DNA of 64,000 bases, taken from positions 40,227,503-40,291,502 of the forward strand of contig NC_063049.1 in the NCBI RefSeq assembly GCF_018812025.1. The letters run 5' to 3'. The first letter of the stretch is position 1; every line of letters begins with the position of its first letter. Shown here piece after piece: positions 46,021-58,690 of the stretch. Source of the stretch: Megalobrama amblycephala. Lineage: Eukaryota > Chordata > Actinopteri > Cypriniformes > Xenocyprididae. The position numbers and the translations under genes were made by a program. The notes below the pieces were generated by a model. It did not search any database. It had not been told where the DNA came from and saw nothing but the letters and a program-made list of their open reading frames with translations.

Positions 46021-47733
46021 CCTTCAAAATTAATAGTCATTCCTGCAGCACTTTATTGTTTGACTGAGCTTCAAAATGTTTAAGAATCATATACGGATCA
46101 TAATTGCTCATACGGTGGGTTAATGATCTGAATAAAACCTAAATCTAAAGGTGCAGTCAAATGTTGCAGGCAAAAAAGGTCTATTGTCAACAGCTTAGAG
46201 ATGTATGACTCACAACTCATGCAGAAGTCAAGTCACTTTCAAACCAAGCAATTTTCTGTTGGTCAACTTGGAAAATTTGTGTGAACAAATATGACCCTTT
46301 GCGAAAAATCTCTTGCGAAATCTTTTACCCTCACACAAAATTTCCAATCGCATATTCCTATTGAAACTACTGTATTTTGTCTAAGAAATTTCACTGAACA
46401 ATGATAAATGTGACTGCGCCTTAAGTATTCCACATTGGCATGCAAGTTGTGCATTACAGGCTAGAATAAAACCTCAACTAACCTTTTTGATAAAAGGGAC
46501 TGGTACTTTTCAGAGTTTTTGCAATTTTTGCCTGGCGGATGATAACGCAAGTGAAGAAACCCATAGACTTACATTGAAGGATGGACCCCGAACCACCTGA
46601 GAAACCACAATATCATAAAGACTCTTTTGATGAACTCTTTTAACTTGACTTGCAAATAAACAAATATGCTATTGCATAATGCTTGGCCATGGGTTGGAGA
46701 GAGTTTGAAGTTAGCAAAACCCCTTTCAACACAACACGCTTGCTCAAGAGCTTGTCATGGTCATTTTACGGTCAATGCAGCTGGTCTGTACAGTATGTGG
46801 TCAGTAAGCAAGATGTTTTTTTTCTATTTATGAGATTATAGTCTGAAATGCACTTAATTAAAATGCATTATACTTCTTTTCAAAATGCATTATACTGTAC
46901 TGTTTTCCTCTATACTCTATGAAAGTTACAATTCTTCATTTCATTCAGGGCGTTCTGGAGAGGGACATTATATTATTGTACTCATGAAGTGTCTATGGTG
47001 GAATGCTTTATCAGCCTTAAATGAATGCAATGACAGCAAAACCTCTCCAGGACTTAAAATTGATGTACTGTTTGATTTTTCATGCTTGTTTAAAAAAATA
47101 AAAATGTTATGAACACTCTTTGTATGTGTCCCTTTAATATATAGTCAGCGCCATCTCAGAAAGGGCGATCAAGACACTCTTAATTAGGGGTTTATTTTGA
47201 GATAAAATCTCACAAGTGGTGGTTGAGGCCGCTTCTGTTTTGTGTCATGTGATATGTAACATTTTAAACATGTTCAAACATGTGACTTTGTTTTTAGTTA
47301 CTTATAGGTTTTTTTTTTGTAAATCAGAGGGAAATTATAGATAACACTATAATGCAGAAGCACTTAACCCTGGCTGTAAGCCTGAACTTGACATAAACTG
47401 TAAACTTGTCCTTCAAATCTGATTGGTTGATTGGAATTTTGTTCCAGGATCAACAAAGATGTTGATCCAGGAACACGTTGCACTTGGTGAAATCAGGTTA
47501 TGGCACCCCCTAGCCCTAATTTTGTTTTTAATTTATTTATTCTAATTAAAATAATTGCATTTCAGTATTTCAAAAACTTTAACAGCTGAATGTTCTTTAG
47601 TTATAATCAATGAATTTACATGACTCTTCCAATCATTCATAATTTTACAAGGATTTTTTAAAGAGCTTTTAGAGCTTCACATAGTAAAATGTGTATTCAT
47701 TATAAAAATACTGATGGCTTTTAAGATTTAAGA
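46021..47733. other. Unit 1 downstream DNA with a repeat-derived GCAGTCACATTTATC segment
   Basis: No gene recognised. A reverse open frame at 46,454-46,263 and a forward one at 46,885-47,112 also occur in unit 2 (57,646-57,359 and 57,946-58,188). They have no known domain, and copy identity alone explains their persistence. Confidence 0.45.
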
Positions 47734-48416
47734 TTAAAGGTCCCGTTCTTCGTGATCCCATGTTTCAAACTTTAGTTAGTGTGTAATGTTGTTGTTAGAG
47801 TATAAATAAAATCTGTAAAATTTTAAAGCTCAAAGTTCAATGCCAAGTGAGATATTTTATTTAACAGAAGTCGCCTACATCGAACGGCCAGTTTGGACTA
47901 CATCCCTCTACTTCCTTCTTTAATGACGTCACTAAAACAGTTTTTTGACTAACCTCCGCCCACAGGAATACACAAGAGTTGTGTTTGTAGAGTGTGTTTG
48001 TCACCATGTCGTCGAAACGCTGTTATTTTCATCCCGCAGTCCAGTCACCGGGTCTGATTCCGGCTCAAATTGATAGGGTAAAATTAAAGACATGTTTACA
48101 ATAACACTAAGCGCATGCATCTCCACGTTATGGTAAGAGGCGTGACCTTTCCGGGCAAGATGCGCTAAACTGCTGTCGAATCACAACACAGGAACCGCTG
48201 GCACAATCAGAACTCGTTACGTATTTCTGAAGGAGGGACTTCATAGAACAAGGAAGTCATCAGCCCGTTTTTATGACAGTGGAAACAGCGGTATACAGAT
48301 AAGTAAATTATGTGAAAAATACTGTGATTTTTACACGCGAAACATGAACACATGTTATATTGCACACTATAAACACAATCAAAGCTTCAAAAAACCACGA
48401 AAAACGAGACCTTTAA
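47734..48416. mobile_element. MITE with TTAAAGGTCCCGTTCTTCGTG ends, unit 1 only
   Basis: TTAAAGGTCCCGTTCTTCGT at the left is mirrored by CACGAAAAACGAGACCTTTAA at the right. It is absent from the matching place in unit 2 (near 59,345), so it inserted after the duplication or was lost there. Confidence 0.8.
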
Positions 48417-48563
48417 GATTTTATTAACTTACATGATTATTCCAGGTCTAAATCACACATTCACATACATCGAGGTTTTCCAAGACTGTGGGAATCCACA
48501 AGTATTTATTCATAGGAAACCAAGAGTTGTTTCGGGAGTGAATTAAAATGAGAAATATCTTAT

Positions 48564-49093
48564 TTTAAAGGGATAGTTCACCCAAAAATGAAAATTTGAT
48601 GTTTATCTGCTTACCCCCAGTGCATCCAAGATGTAGGTGACTTTGTTTCTTCAGTAGAACAAAAATGATGATTTTTAACTCCAACTGTTGCAGTCTGTCA
48701 GTCATATAACGCATGTCAATGGGAACAAAATCTATGAGAGTCAAAAAAAACATGCACAGACAAATCCAAATTAAACCCTGCAGCTCGTGACGACACATTG
48801 ATGTCCTAAGACATGAAACGATTGGTTTGTGCGAGAAACCGAACAGTATTTATATCATTTTTTTTTTTACCTCTAATACACCACTATGTCCAACTGCCTT
48901 GAGCATCTGGTTAGTGAGGTCTGAAAATGCGCTATGATGACGGAAGTGATCTCTCGCACATATACTTCAATGAGTCAGATTCCAGCGTCAGAGTGTGTTC
49001 AGACCTTACACACCAGATGCTCAAGGCAGTTGGACATAGTGGTGTATTAGAGGTAAAAAAAAAAAAAATGATATAAATACTGTTCGGTTTCTC
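48564..49093. mobile_element. GGGATAGTTCACCC-family element plus large inverted repeat, unit 1 only
   Basis: The left end TTAAAGGGATAGTTCACCC is followed by ~95 bp identical in order to 5,634. A second inverted pair (48,833-48,927 and 49,003-49,093) contains CCACTATGTCCAACTGCCTT and GAACAGTATTTATATCATTT and their complements. Absent from unit 2 near 59,480. Confidence 0.75.
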
Positions 49094-50040
49094 ACATGGA
49101 GAAACACAGAATGGAGAAACACCAAATCTATTCATCAAGCTTACAATTAAATTTCATATTTGAAATCACCAATGAAATCAGACAGCAACTGTCTCATAGA
49201 TTTGTTTATAAACACTCAAATATGACAAAAAAAAGGCTGGAACAACCAAAGCGCATCTGCAGTCTTAACCATGTGTCTCATAACACAATGGCTGTGTCCG
49301 AAATCACATGCTTCCCTACTATATAGTAAGCAAAAAAACAGTATGTGACGAAAGAAGTATGTTTGACTTCACAGTAGGCCTACTCATAAAAGAGTAGGCA
49401 AAAAATAGCTTATATGACCTACTACTTCTGAGAAGTATTCTGAAGTGTGTGTTTTAAGGGTGGTTTCCCTACAGTGGTTCAGGCTGCATGAAACGTTATC
49501 AGCAAGATGATAGAAAACTGTACATTTCTGTCTATTACCATCCACTACTTACACCAATGATGTAAATAAGAGCAGTTAATAGCAATATATGTGGGAGAGC
49601 ATTGCTATAGCGTGACTATATTGTATTGCAAAAGGTTGCACTTCAAAGTTAATACCGCATCAAAACTAGTTAGCACATCATTTGTAATTGAAAGAGTTTA
49701 AAGACAATATCTGGTTATGTTTACACTTGAAATGGTTACAAAATAGATGTACCAATAATTTTACCCAGCATGTATGTAAAATGTTAGCTGAGAGACATAA
49801 AGAGAGAGAGAGAAGAAGTGTAGAGAAAGAGAGATGGAAAGCAGAGGTCAGGTAGAAAGGAAGAGCAAAAGCCCCCAGGAAGAAGAGACAAAAAAAAGAG
49901 GAGTGACTTGTGACTGAAACCAAAATGTGACTGAAAGCCATTCAAACTGACCAAATAACAACCATACTAAAGGTGTGACAATTAGCAGACCCTCGATAAG
50001 CACACATCTTGGTGTACAGGCCTTGATCGCTATCAGTAAA

Positions 50041-50473
50041 AAGTTACGATGAATGGTAAGTCCAATATCTTCATTTCATCATTAATTTAGAAGTCAATCA
50101 TTTGAAAATGTGATTATCAAAAGCTTTTAAGTAGTTGACACATCAAATTTATTAAAAAACTTATGTCCATCATGATTTTTAGTTCAAATTTATATGAATG
50201 TATATGAGATCATTTTAATTTCCCCTCAAAATGTTTAATCATCTTTTGCCATTATTTATTTATTTTAAATAGTCCTTCAGCATGAAAAATACATTTCAAT
50301 AGTACAAATATTTCCATGTAGACCTTCAATTAATACGGGCAAATAAATACTGCATGCAATGGGCCTAAAAAGCAAATAGTCTAATTGTAATATTTTCAAT
50401 AGTTTGAGATAGCATGTCACATTGCGGGAAAACTTGTTAATGTCTACATAAACTACCCATTTGTTAAATCCTC
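50041..50473 (+). pseudogene. Orphan first exon and intron of the duplicated chemokine receptor
   Basis: AAGTTACG-ATGAATG-GTAAGTCC is identical to the functional exon 1 and donor (ATG at 50,049). The intron then follows with GGCCTAAAAAGCAAATAGTC and AGCATGTCACATTGCGGGAA, until it is cut off by a DNA element at 50,474. There is no TATA box upstream, because the preceding DNA is the end of unit 1. Confidence 0.85.
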
Positions 50474-51203
50474 CAAAAAAAATTTTGGCAGCTGTGGTTG
50501 CCAGAATAATTTTGTAAAAAATACAGAAAAACTGTGTAAACATTTACAGAACAAACTGTAAATTTTACAGTATAAATCTGTAATTTAAGAAAATTTGAAT
50601 GTAAACCAATAAAGTCAACAATGCACATTACTACTAAAATATGTTTTGTACCTTTAACATATACTGACAACCACCATAATAATGCACATGGTATAAGAGA
50701 AAGCCACATGAAGAATCAGAGTTCATCACAAGCAGCTTTTCCACGAGCTGAAATATATACTAATATAAAGAAGGTGCAAAGAGTCATTCACGCAAACGCA
50801 AAACACCAGCATGGTAACTCACAACACTTAAATAATGCAATAAACATTCATTAAACAACAGAAGATGTAACATAAAACCCTAATGTACATGACTGATAAC
50901 AAAAACTATTAAGAAACATAATTATTTAAACAAAATACTTTCAAATGTGGAGTGTCACACGGGGAATTGTGGGAATATCAGTTTACAGATTTTGACTGTA
51001 AATTATACATTGATTTTGTCTTTTTTACTTATAATAATTGTAAAATTTACAGCATTTTACTGCGAAAATTGCATAAATGTCTGGTTTTTACAGTTTTCCC
51101 TGTATATAATACGGGAACTTACTGTTAACCTATTTACAATTTTTTTTCCGTAGTGTTTTTACAATATTTTACTGTTAAAATCACATTCATTTTTTACAGT
51201 GTA
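50474..51203. mobile_element. Palindromic element with CACTGTAAAAAAT ends, replacing receptor DNA
   Basis: GGCAGCTGTGGTTGCCAGAA near the left and TTTTTACAGTGTAG at the right match the element at 60,853-61,594 in reverse orientation. The interior TTTGTACCTTTAACATATAC pairs with the corresponding part there. It abuts the broken receptor intron. Confidence 0.75.
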
Positions 51204-52443
51204 GCCTACATGTCAAAACTGTAATTTTAACATATTGTTGCAACATTTTACCAAAATCAACATTTGGTTAAAATCTCATGTTATAAAAGACGAAGTACTG
51301 TGCCGGATATTTAAGACAATACTGGCTGATTAGACGGCACTGTTTGTCACATTTCAGACCTCAAATACATAAAATATTACCCATTATAGACATAGTAATT
51401 TTAAAGTAAGGAGTAAAGGAAACACTGTACAGTACTTATTGAAACAACTAGTTCTTTATTTACCCTTGCAAGTTCCCAAGTACCCTTGTAAGACCCCCCC
51501 TACCCCCCATAAAACACTTTCTCATTGGATCTATGCAAATCCCATTGGTGACCTATTTTGATGTTAAAAAGGTGAGTTCTCACTGAAAGGTGAGGAGTTT
51601 GCATCTATGAGTTTAGCGTTTATTGTCTCTGCAGTTAAAAAGACAAAGTTGACAATTCTGGCTATACTTTCGTTATTTTAATAATTTCTTTAATTTTAAT
51701 TTATTTATTGATCACTCTGGGTTATCTAATTTAATATTTGTGTTTTGAATATAGCCTATGTTCCCCTGAACTTCAGGCATTTAGCACTTGTGACTTGATT
51801 ATGATTTAATTTTTTGTTAATTATTTTTATTTATTAGAATGGTATATTCTGTTCTTATTCAATTCTGTAAATTGATTTTTTGATTGTTTTTCAGTGCATC
51901 AATGTTGCGCTGTAGAGTTAAAGCTTGCTCGCACAGGCAATTTAGCCGATTTAATGTGATTTGCCGATGTGAAATGCATATCTGTAGTGTGGCCTTTCTG
52001 CAATTTATGTATATTTTTAAGGTTTATTGATCCAAAATGTTTTTCTTCTATATCTTTGTGTGGTGTTTTGTACATCGTGGCTGTGAATGTTTATCCACGT
52101 TGCCTTTCATTTCAGTTTTTAAAAAATAAAAATCATTTTCAGTTGCATCTATCACATGAAAGGCAGTTTGGTCACTTTATTATGTAGTGCATCTCTAGCA
52201 TGCTTAACTATAATGAGAGGTGGCTATCCTGAGTTCTTTCCAATCAAATAAGAGAGGTTTCACTAATAAACTTATCAGTGTTTAACTTGCATGTGTGAGT
52301 GTAATTAAAAACTTATTAAATTAAATACTTTTCCCCTTTAAATCACTATTTAAGCAGTAATATTTACACTTTAACAGGAAATGAAATGTCTTGGAATTAC
52401 TTTTATCCACTTTCACATTTAAACCAAAATTGTACTCTTTTTC
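51204..52443. other. Unassigned DNA inside the gap of unit 2
   Basis: No match to unit 1. It contains an AATAAAAATC motif near 52,127 and a TAGTGCATCTCTAGC motif (52,185-52,199) resembling a hAT element end. No coding exon is recognised. Possibly the remains of a larger transposon. Confidence 0.35.
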
Positions 52444-53390
52444 TTAAAGGTGCCCTAGATTCAAAAATTGAATTTACCTTGGCATAGTTAAATAAAAAGA
52501 GTTCAGTACATGGAAATGACATACAGTGAGTCTCAAACTCCATTGTTTCCTCATTCCAAATCTCATTTGTTTAAAAGACCTCCGAAGAACAGGCGAATCT
52601 CAACATAACACTGACTGTTACGTAACAGTCGGGATCATTAATATGTACGCCCCCAATATTTGCATATGCCAGCCCATGTTCCCAACATTATGAAATGCAT
52701 TAGACAAGGCCAGCCAGTTAACGTCTGGATCTGTGCACAGCTGAATCAACAGACTAGGTAAGCAAGCAAGGACAATAGCAAAAAATGGCAGATGGAGCAA
52801 TAATAACTGACATGATTCATGATGACATGATATTTTTAGTGATATTTGTAAATTGTCTTTCTAAATGTTTCGTTAGCATGTTGCTAATGTACTGTTAAAT
52901 GTGGTTAAAGTTACCATCGTTTCTTACTGTATTCACGGAGACAAGAGCCGTCGCTATTTTCATTTTTAAACACTTGCAGTCTGTATAATACATAAACACA
53001 ACTTCATTCTTTATAAATCTCTCCAACAGTGTAGCATTAGCCGTTAGCCACGGAGCATAGCCTCAAACTCATTCAGAATCAATGTAAACATCAAAATAAA
53101 CACTGTACTTATGCGATTAGACATGCTGCATGACGAACACATTGTAAAGATCCATTTTGAGGGTTATATTAGCTGTTTGAACTTTTTTTTTATGTTGTTT
53201 AAGGCAAGCGCGAGCTCTTGGGGCATGGAGCACGAGATTTAAAGGGGCCACACACCCTGAATCGGCTCATTTCTAATGATGCCCCAAAATAGGCAGTTAA
53301 AAAAATTAAATGAAACTTCACAGACACATTCAGGGGACACCTTAGACTTATATTACATCTTTTAAAAAAAAAGTTCTACGGCACCTTTAA
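52444..53390. mobile_element. AAGGTGCCCTAGA element, near-complete copy
   Basis: Begins TTAAAGGTGCCCTAGATTC and ends AAAAGTTCTACGGCACCTTTAA, giving inverted ends. The interior, with CTGTTACGTAACAG and TACGCCCCCAATATTTGCAT, matches 1,394-2,170 in inverted orientation. No transposase. Confidence 0.82.
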
Positions 53391-53636
53391 TTAACTTAAG
53401 ATATCAAAAGAGTCAGTAACCACAACGGTTTTATAAAAAGTATACCAGATTTACTTAGAAAAGGAAGGTCAGAAATTAAATATGTCTGGTCAAACTCACT
53501 TTTCAGATCACCAAATGCATTCAAATAAAATAAGAAAAAATTCAAGAAAATAAAATAGCCGCCAAAAACCTAGCTTAATGTGAAATAGCCTTCAAATGTT
53601 CAAATGATGCAGGCCTGAATGTAGCTCGGGTACATT

Positions 53637-54070
53637 AGCCGCTTTTCCACTGTCGGGCCAGTGCGAGCCAGGGCAAACAGCGTGCCGGGCTGGGCCTATG
53701 GCCACAGACCTTAGGCACAGAGGCCAAAATCAAGTTGCGTTTCCACTGTCGGTCTGCTAGCTCCGCAGCGCTGATCTAAATACCGCCCTTAAACACACCT
53801 CCCTTGATCAAACGTCACACAACCCAACCCATTTCAGCATGTAGACCATCACCTGACTACGATTAGCTCCGCCTTTCACCTCGACCGCGCTTCAAGCCCC
53901 AGCTGGCCCGCTTTGGACCAAGGTTTTCGGCGGGCCGAAAAACCCGTGTCTTTGGCACCGAGGAAGCACCGAAGAGGCACGATCAAGCCCCGGAAGTGAC
54001 AGTAGAAATGCGACCGGCCCTGGCACGCACTAGCACGCCCGCCTTTGGCCTGGCAGTGGAAACGCGGCTA
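53637..54070. mobile_element. GC-rich MITE with AGCCGCTTTTCCACTG ends
   Basis: AGCCGCTTTTCCACTGTCGG at the left is mirrored by GGCAGTGGAAACGCGGCT at the right. The base composition is clearly richer in G and C than anything around it (CCAGTGCGAGCCAGGGC). Confidence 0.85.
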
Positions 54071-54078
54071 TGGTAGCC

Positions 54079-54923
54079 TTAAAGGGCCATGAAACCCCCC
54101 TGTTTTAGTCTGGTCGTTCACACCTCTGAGCTGGAAAAAGTCTGTAAAAATGGGTGTGTAAAGCTCTGGAAAAGTGGGAGTGTAGAGGGGGGGAAGAGGG
54201 GAGAGAACAACCAATGAAACAGAGACATACAACACACTCACTATACACAAAAATGACAACAAACTATGAAGCACAAGGGAGAAATGCGAAGGAATAATAG
54301 GGCTAATAATACTTTCATTACGTTTACGAGCGCTGCAGTCTCATGATAAATGACACATAGTTTAACAGAGAAGAAGACTTGATGAAATATGTGTGCATAC
54401 ACCGTGCTGGTTCATGTTTGGTGCAGGAGAATGTGTGAAATATGTCTATAAAAACTTTAAACATGGATACTTTATTCTGTATATGAGCTAGGATCCACAT
54501 GACTAGGGTTGTTAAACACAACGCGAAGCTCCGTGCTGAAACCGATCATATGCGCGCTCCGTGTGTATAGCATAACAATTGTATTTTTGATGTGTTCGTA
54601 TTCAAACTCCAGTTCTGACCTCATCGCGGGCAAAATACAAACAACACTCATGTGCTTTCTGTGCTGAGGGAAACATACATGTGCATGTGCCAATCAGCAC
54701 TCCGGATCTTGCCGGTGGTACACGATGAAGTCAGATTTTGTGACGTTGCTCCAACTTTGCTTTTCAAACCGGAAGACAGAAATCGCTCAGAAAAATGCAA
54801 AAATAACTAATTTCAAATTATAAATAAAATGAATGAGTACCTTTAGTGTTTTCAATGATGTGCAGCCTATACATATCTGTTCACAGCTCAAAAAATGTGT
54901 TCTGGGGTTTCATGACCCTTTAA
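54079..54923. mobile_element. MITE with TTAAAGGGCCATGAAACCCC ends
   Basis: TTAAAGGGCCATGAAACCCC at the left pairs with GGGGTTTCATGACCCTTTAA at the right. ~845 bp, TTAA at both tips, no transposase seen. Confidence 0.85.
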
Positions 54924-55730
54924 ATCAAATGGCTGCTTCACCACACAGGCCAAACAAAAAATGGTATGTGAATGTAACCTCACGCGCACAGGATCAAAGG
55001 CGTCAGCAGCAGAAGACAGGACAAGAGGATTCGCGATGAAAAGATACACATGGTTGACGATCTCAGCAAAGTCCACCACTCGATAACGCTATCCGGCTCC
55101 GTCAGGGTCTTTGATCATCGTCGGTCTCACATTTCCACACAGGCTTAACTAATCGAGGTCGCTGACCGCTAGCTTGTTAGCCAAGTCCATGCTAAACACT
55201 AGCCACTAAATCAGTGGATAACTTAAACTTATGTCTGTCTTACTGTGATGAGTTTACCACTCACACAGACAGATATATCACCATTAACATCTTGTATAAG
55301 AGTCCTTGTTGAACACTTTCCTTGTTTGGTGCATTACATTAACAGTAACCTTATTTTTTCTTTCCGCGGACCATCCGCTTTCGTCTCTCACTTCCTTGTA
55401 CCTTGACCTCAACTGTGATTGGCTCATACAAAAACTTTCAGAAATAAAATAAATTCACAAAACATTTGTCAAACTTTCTTCATATTCTTACAGGCATCTT
55501 TAAAGCATTTTCACATATATTATGTGAAATTTGAGCGCGCGAGCCTTTCAAAGTATAGCCTACTCCTATGGCCTTAAGCTCGGAAAGAGTTTGTGCGCAC
55601 TATCTAGTGGACTGCTGTTTTTCAAGCATCCCCCCACTCACACATATATGATTCAACTATCAGTCGAATACAGGCAATCTGATTAGATTCTGATTCGACT
55701 ATGTAAATCCATAGTCGGGGACACCCCTAC
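54924..55730 (-). mobile_element. Probable end of a hAT-like transposon
   Basis: Reading the reverse strand, it starts TAGGGGTGTCCCCGACTATG exactly at the junction with the receptor remnant and continues with ACTATGG/GACTATG-type foldback motifs. A recognisable transposase was not found and the other end is not certain (a candidate is near 52,190). Confidence 0.4.
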
Positions 55731-55802
55731 TCTATAGAAAAGGAGTTCTAGATCTAGTAGGTCCTCCTCTCTGACCTCAGAAGTCACTTCCAGCTTCCTG
55801 TG
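55731..55802 (+). pseudogene. 3' remnant of the duplicated chemokine receptor coding exon
   Basis: CTCTATAGAAAAGGAGTTCT and CCTCAGAAGTCACTTCCAGC to the TGA match 44,901-44,990. A 19-bp deletion (relative to the intact gene) after GGAGTTCT shifts the frame. Everything encoding the seven transmembrane segments is absent. Confidence 0.9.
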
Positions 55803-55907
55803 AGCTATACTGCCTAGCAATGGACATCAATGTATATGGATTGCAAGACACTTAGTGCACCTTTCTTTGTTTGCTTGAAATACAACAACACTTTTCATGT
55901 TGTAGGG

Positions 55908-56087
55908 CAGGGGTGTCCAATTATGTTCCTGAGGGCCACTTTCCGGCAGCCCTAATTCAAAACATCTGAACCATATAATTAAGGTCTTCAGGATTACTAG
56001 AAATTTCCAGGCAGTTTTTTGTTGGAACTAAACTCTAATAAACTCTGCAGGAAAGTTGTCCTCCAGGAGCAGGATTGGAAACCCCTT
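55908..56087. mobile_element. Unit-2 copy of the CAGGGGTGTCCAA-family MITE
   Basis: Orthologous to 45,091-45,270 within the duplication, with a few base changes. Confidence 0.7.
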
Positions 56088-56438
56088 TTCTAGATGCTAA
56101 TTGCCAAGATGCGTTGGCTTCCTCAATTGGTTAGAAAGAGCGAAATCCATGATAGGGTGAGAAGAAAATGTGTGCTGCAGTGGTGACATATTTTTGCTGG
56201 CCAACTTAGATGCTAGCATCAGCAAAAACCCAATAGGATTTTTCCATTGGGCTGTTTACAGAAAATAAGCTCTGTGATCAACAAAAATATGATTCTTACA
56301 CGTTTTGTACATCATGATAATCTTCACAAATTAACTCAACTGTTATGAATTTTGAAGCCTAACCACAATCAGCAGAAGTAAAAATCTAAAGTTAGGCTAT
56401 AAATGAACTACACTACACCATTCAGATCCGGCAACTCT

Positions 56439-56775
56439 TTAAAGTCAGCATGAAATCAGAATTGTCCCTATTTACTTTATTAGCACATATTAGTCTTGTG
56501 GTGAACAATTAATCCGTGCAAGTTAATACACAGAAAAAATGTGTTTGTCGTGGTAATCTTTAATCAAAATCTGAAAAGTTACTTTCGGTCTGGAATGGCG
56601 TTCCTTCCCTTCAGTTTGACGGCTTGGGTTGAAAACGCTTAAACCACTCCCCTCCGACCGTTAGTCTGCTATGAGTGAGAGATGGAGAGGAGGAGCGCTG
56701 AAGTAAAACCCTGCCCTCTATTCAATATTCCGTTTCACTTGGAAATACGAACTTCCGGTTCATGGGGAGAATAAG
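56439..56775. mobile_element. TTTAAAGTCAGCATG element inserted in unit 2 only
   Basis: At this point unit 1 reads directly from CAACTCTTTAAAG into TTTGAATTAGAATAG (45,650-45,685). Unit 2 carries ~335 extra bases starting TCAGCATGAAATCAGAATTG. Confidence 0.7.
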
Positions 56776-58198
56776 TTTGAATTAGAATAGTTTGTGAGAA
56801 CTATAAACACAATGAAGTTGTGAAAGTAGACTAGTGAGTTGACGAGTTTTCATGTCAGGCATGATGATATTTAATATCCCCGACAATCTCTACAGTCCCA
56901 TTGAGCCACTTGTTAGCAACCGCCTTTTTCAAGACAAGTAAAGGCTTTAAAAAAATCAAGATTTTAGGATTGATTTTAGGTCATAGAGTAAAACATGAAA
57001 ATATCTTTGTGTTCATTTCAGACCTTATATCAGGCTTTTAACCAAAAACACATAAAAAAAACTTTGGGTCAATGGAACCAAAAGTGCTAAAATGCAACTA
57101 ATTTCCAGGTTTTGGCCTTCAAAATTAATAGTCATTCCTGCAGCACTTTTTTGTTTGGCTGAGCTTCAAAATGTTTAAGAATCATATACGGATCATAATT
57201 GCTCATACGGTGGGTTAATGATCTGAATAAAACCCCTAATCTAAAGGTGCAGTCAAATGTTGCAGGCAAAAAAGGTCTATTGTCATTAGTTTAGAGATGT
57301 ATGACTCACAACTCATACAGAAGTCAAGTCACTTTCAAACCAAGCAATTTTCTGTTGGTCAACTTGGAAAATTTGTGTGAACAAATTGGACCCTTTGCGA
57401 AAAATCTGTTGCGAAATCTTTTACCCTCACACAAAATTTCCAATCGCATATTCCTATTGAAACTACTGTATTTTGTCTAAGAAATTTCACAGAACAATGA
57501 TAAATGTGACTGCGCCTTAAGTATTCCACATTGGCATGTAAGTTGTGCATTACAGGCAAGAATAAAACCTCAACTAACCTTTTTGATAAAAGGGACTGGT
57601 ACTTTTCAGAGTTTTTGCAATTTTTGCCTGGCGGATGATAACGCAAGTGAAGAAACCCATAGACTTACATTGAAGGATGGACCCCGAACCACCTGAGAAA
57701 CCACAATATCATAAAGACTCTTTTGATGAACTCTTTTAACTTGATTTGCAAATAAACAAATATGCTATTGCATAATGCTTGGCCATGGGTTGGAGAGAGT
57801 TTGAAGTTAGCAAAACCCCTTTCAACACAACACGCTTGCTCAAGAGCTTGTCATGGTCATTTTTCAGTCAATGCAGCTGGTCTGTACAGTATGTGGTCAG
57901 TAAGCAAGATGTTTTTTTTTTCTATTTATGAGATTATAGTCTGAAATGCACTTAATCAAAATGCATTATACTGTACTGTTTTCCTCTATACTCTATGAAA
58001 GTTACAATTCTTCATTTTATTCAGGGTGTTCTGGAGAGGGACATTATATTATTGTACTCATGAAGTGTCTATGGTGGAATGGTTTATCAGCCTTAAATGA
58101 ATGCAATGACAGCAAAACCTCTCCAGGACTTAAAATTGATGTACTGTTTGATTTTTCATGCTTGTTTAAAAAAATAAAAATATTATGAACACTCTTTG

Positions 58199-58690
58199 TG
58201 TTACAACAGAGACACGGAGGCAGAGGTAAAAGCAACACAGGTGGGTTTATTGTATAAACAGCAGAGCAAATGGTAATGGATAGATGATATAGCAGTTCTT
58301 GAAAGATGAAGAGAGTGTGATACTGTCCTTATGGTGTTTTCCAGATGCGAATGGAGAGAGACGTTGGAGGATGATGGTGGAGACACTCTCACACACACAG
58401 GCAGGTAGGTAGGTAGGTAGGTAGGTAGGTAGGTAGGCACACGAGGAGAACAGGAGACAAAGGAGATGGAGCAGACGATTGGAGCAGGTAATTATGGCGT
58501 TTGGAGTCCTTAAGGTAAGCATACATAAGTCTGTAGCACAAACAAGACCGGACAGTGAATGTGTGTGAGTGTGGTGGTTTTATGGTGGTGGTGATTGCAG
58601 TGCTGATGAGCTTCAGGTGGCGGTGATCAGTAGGCTGGTGATTGAGTGCGTGGGTAAGGCAGTGAGGTGGAACCTGACGTGTCTGTGACA
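58199..58690 (-). mobile_element. Solo LTR (Gypsy/ERV-like layout) inserted in unit 2 only
   Basis: Reverse strand begins TGTCACAGACACGTCAGG and ends GTCTCTGTTGTAACA (TG...CA). It has AATAAA (forward TTTATT at 58,246-58,251) ~45 bases before its 3' end. The flanking CTTTG at 58,194 and 58,691 is a 5-bp target duplication. Unit 1 has the empty site (CACTCTTTGTATGTGTCC near 47,113). No internal retroelement genes remain. A (GGTA)n microsatellite at ~58,402-58,437 lies within it. Confidence 0.8.
58402..58437. repeat. (GGTA)n microsatellite
   Basis: About nine tandem GGTA units inside the solo LTR. Confidence 0.95.

Larger units (their letters stand above)
43281..50036 (+). repeat. Segmental tandem duplication, unit 1 (carries the intact receptor)
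   Basis: From AAGTTACGATGAATGG at 43,281 the sequence matches unit 2 starting at 50,041. From 44,901 to 50,036 it matches 55,731-60,630 apart from separate insertions in each unit. The unit ends at CTTGATCGCTATCAG (50,036), where AAGTTACGATGAATGG begins again four bases later. By eye the two units are highly similar in shared parts. Confidence 0.9.

Noticed and set aside
46263..46454. Reverse-strand open frame repeated in unit 2 (57,359-57,646), possible duplicated small gene
   Set aside because: Conservation is explained by the recent segmental duplication. There is no domain, signal peptide or splice context, and the region resembles dispersed repeat DNA.
46885..47112. Forward open frame present in both duplication units (also 57,946-58,188)
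   Set aside because: Same reasoning: recent copy identity, no recognisable protein features.
54924..55130. Possible exon reading RDEKIHMVDDLSKV on the forward strand
   Set aside because: No splice sites or continuation found; it lies within transposon-like DNA next to the broken receptor.
50049..55802. Unit 2 as a second functional chemokine receptor
   Set aside because: It lacks promoter, acceptor and the whole seven-transmembrane region; only 7 and ~70 coding bases survive.
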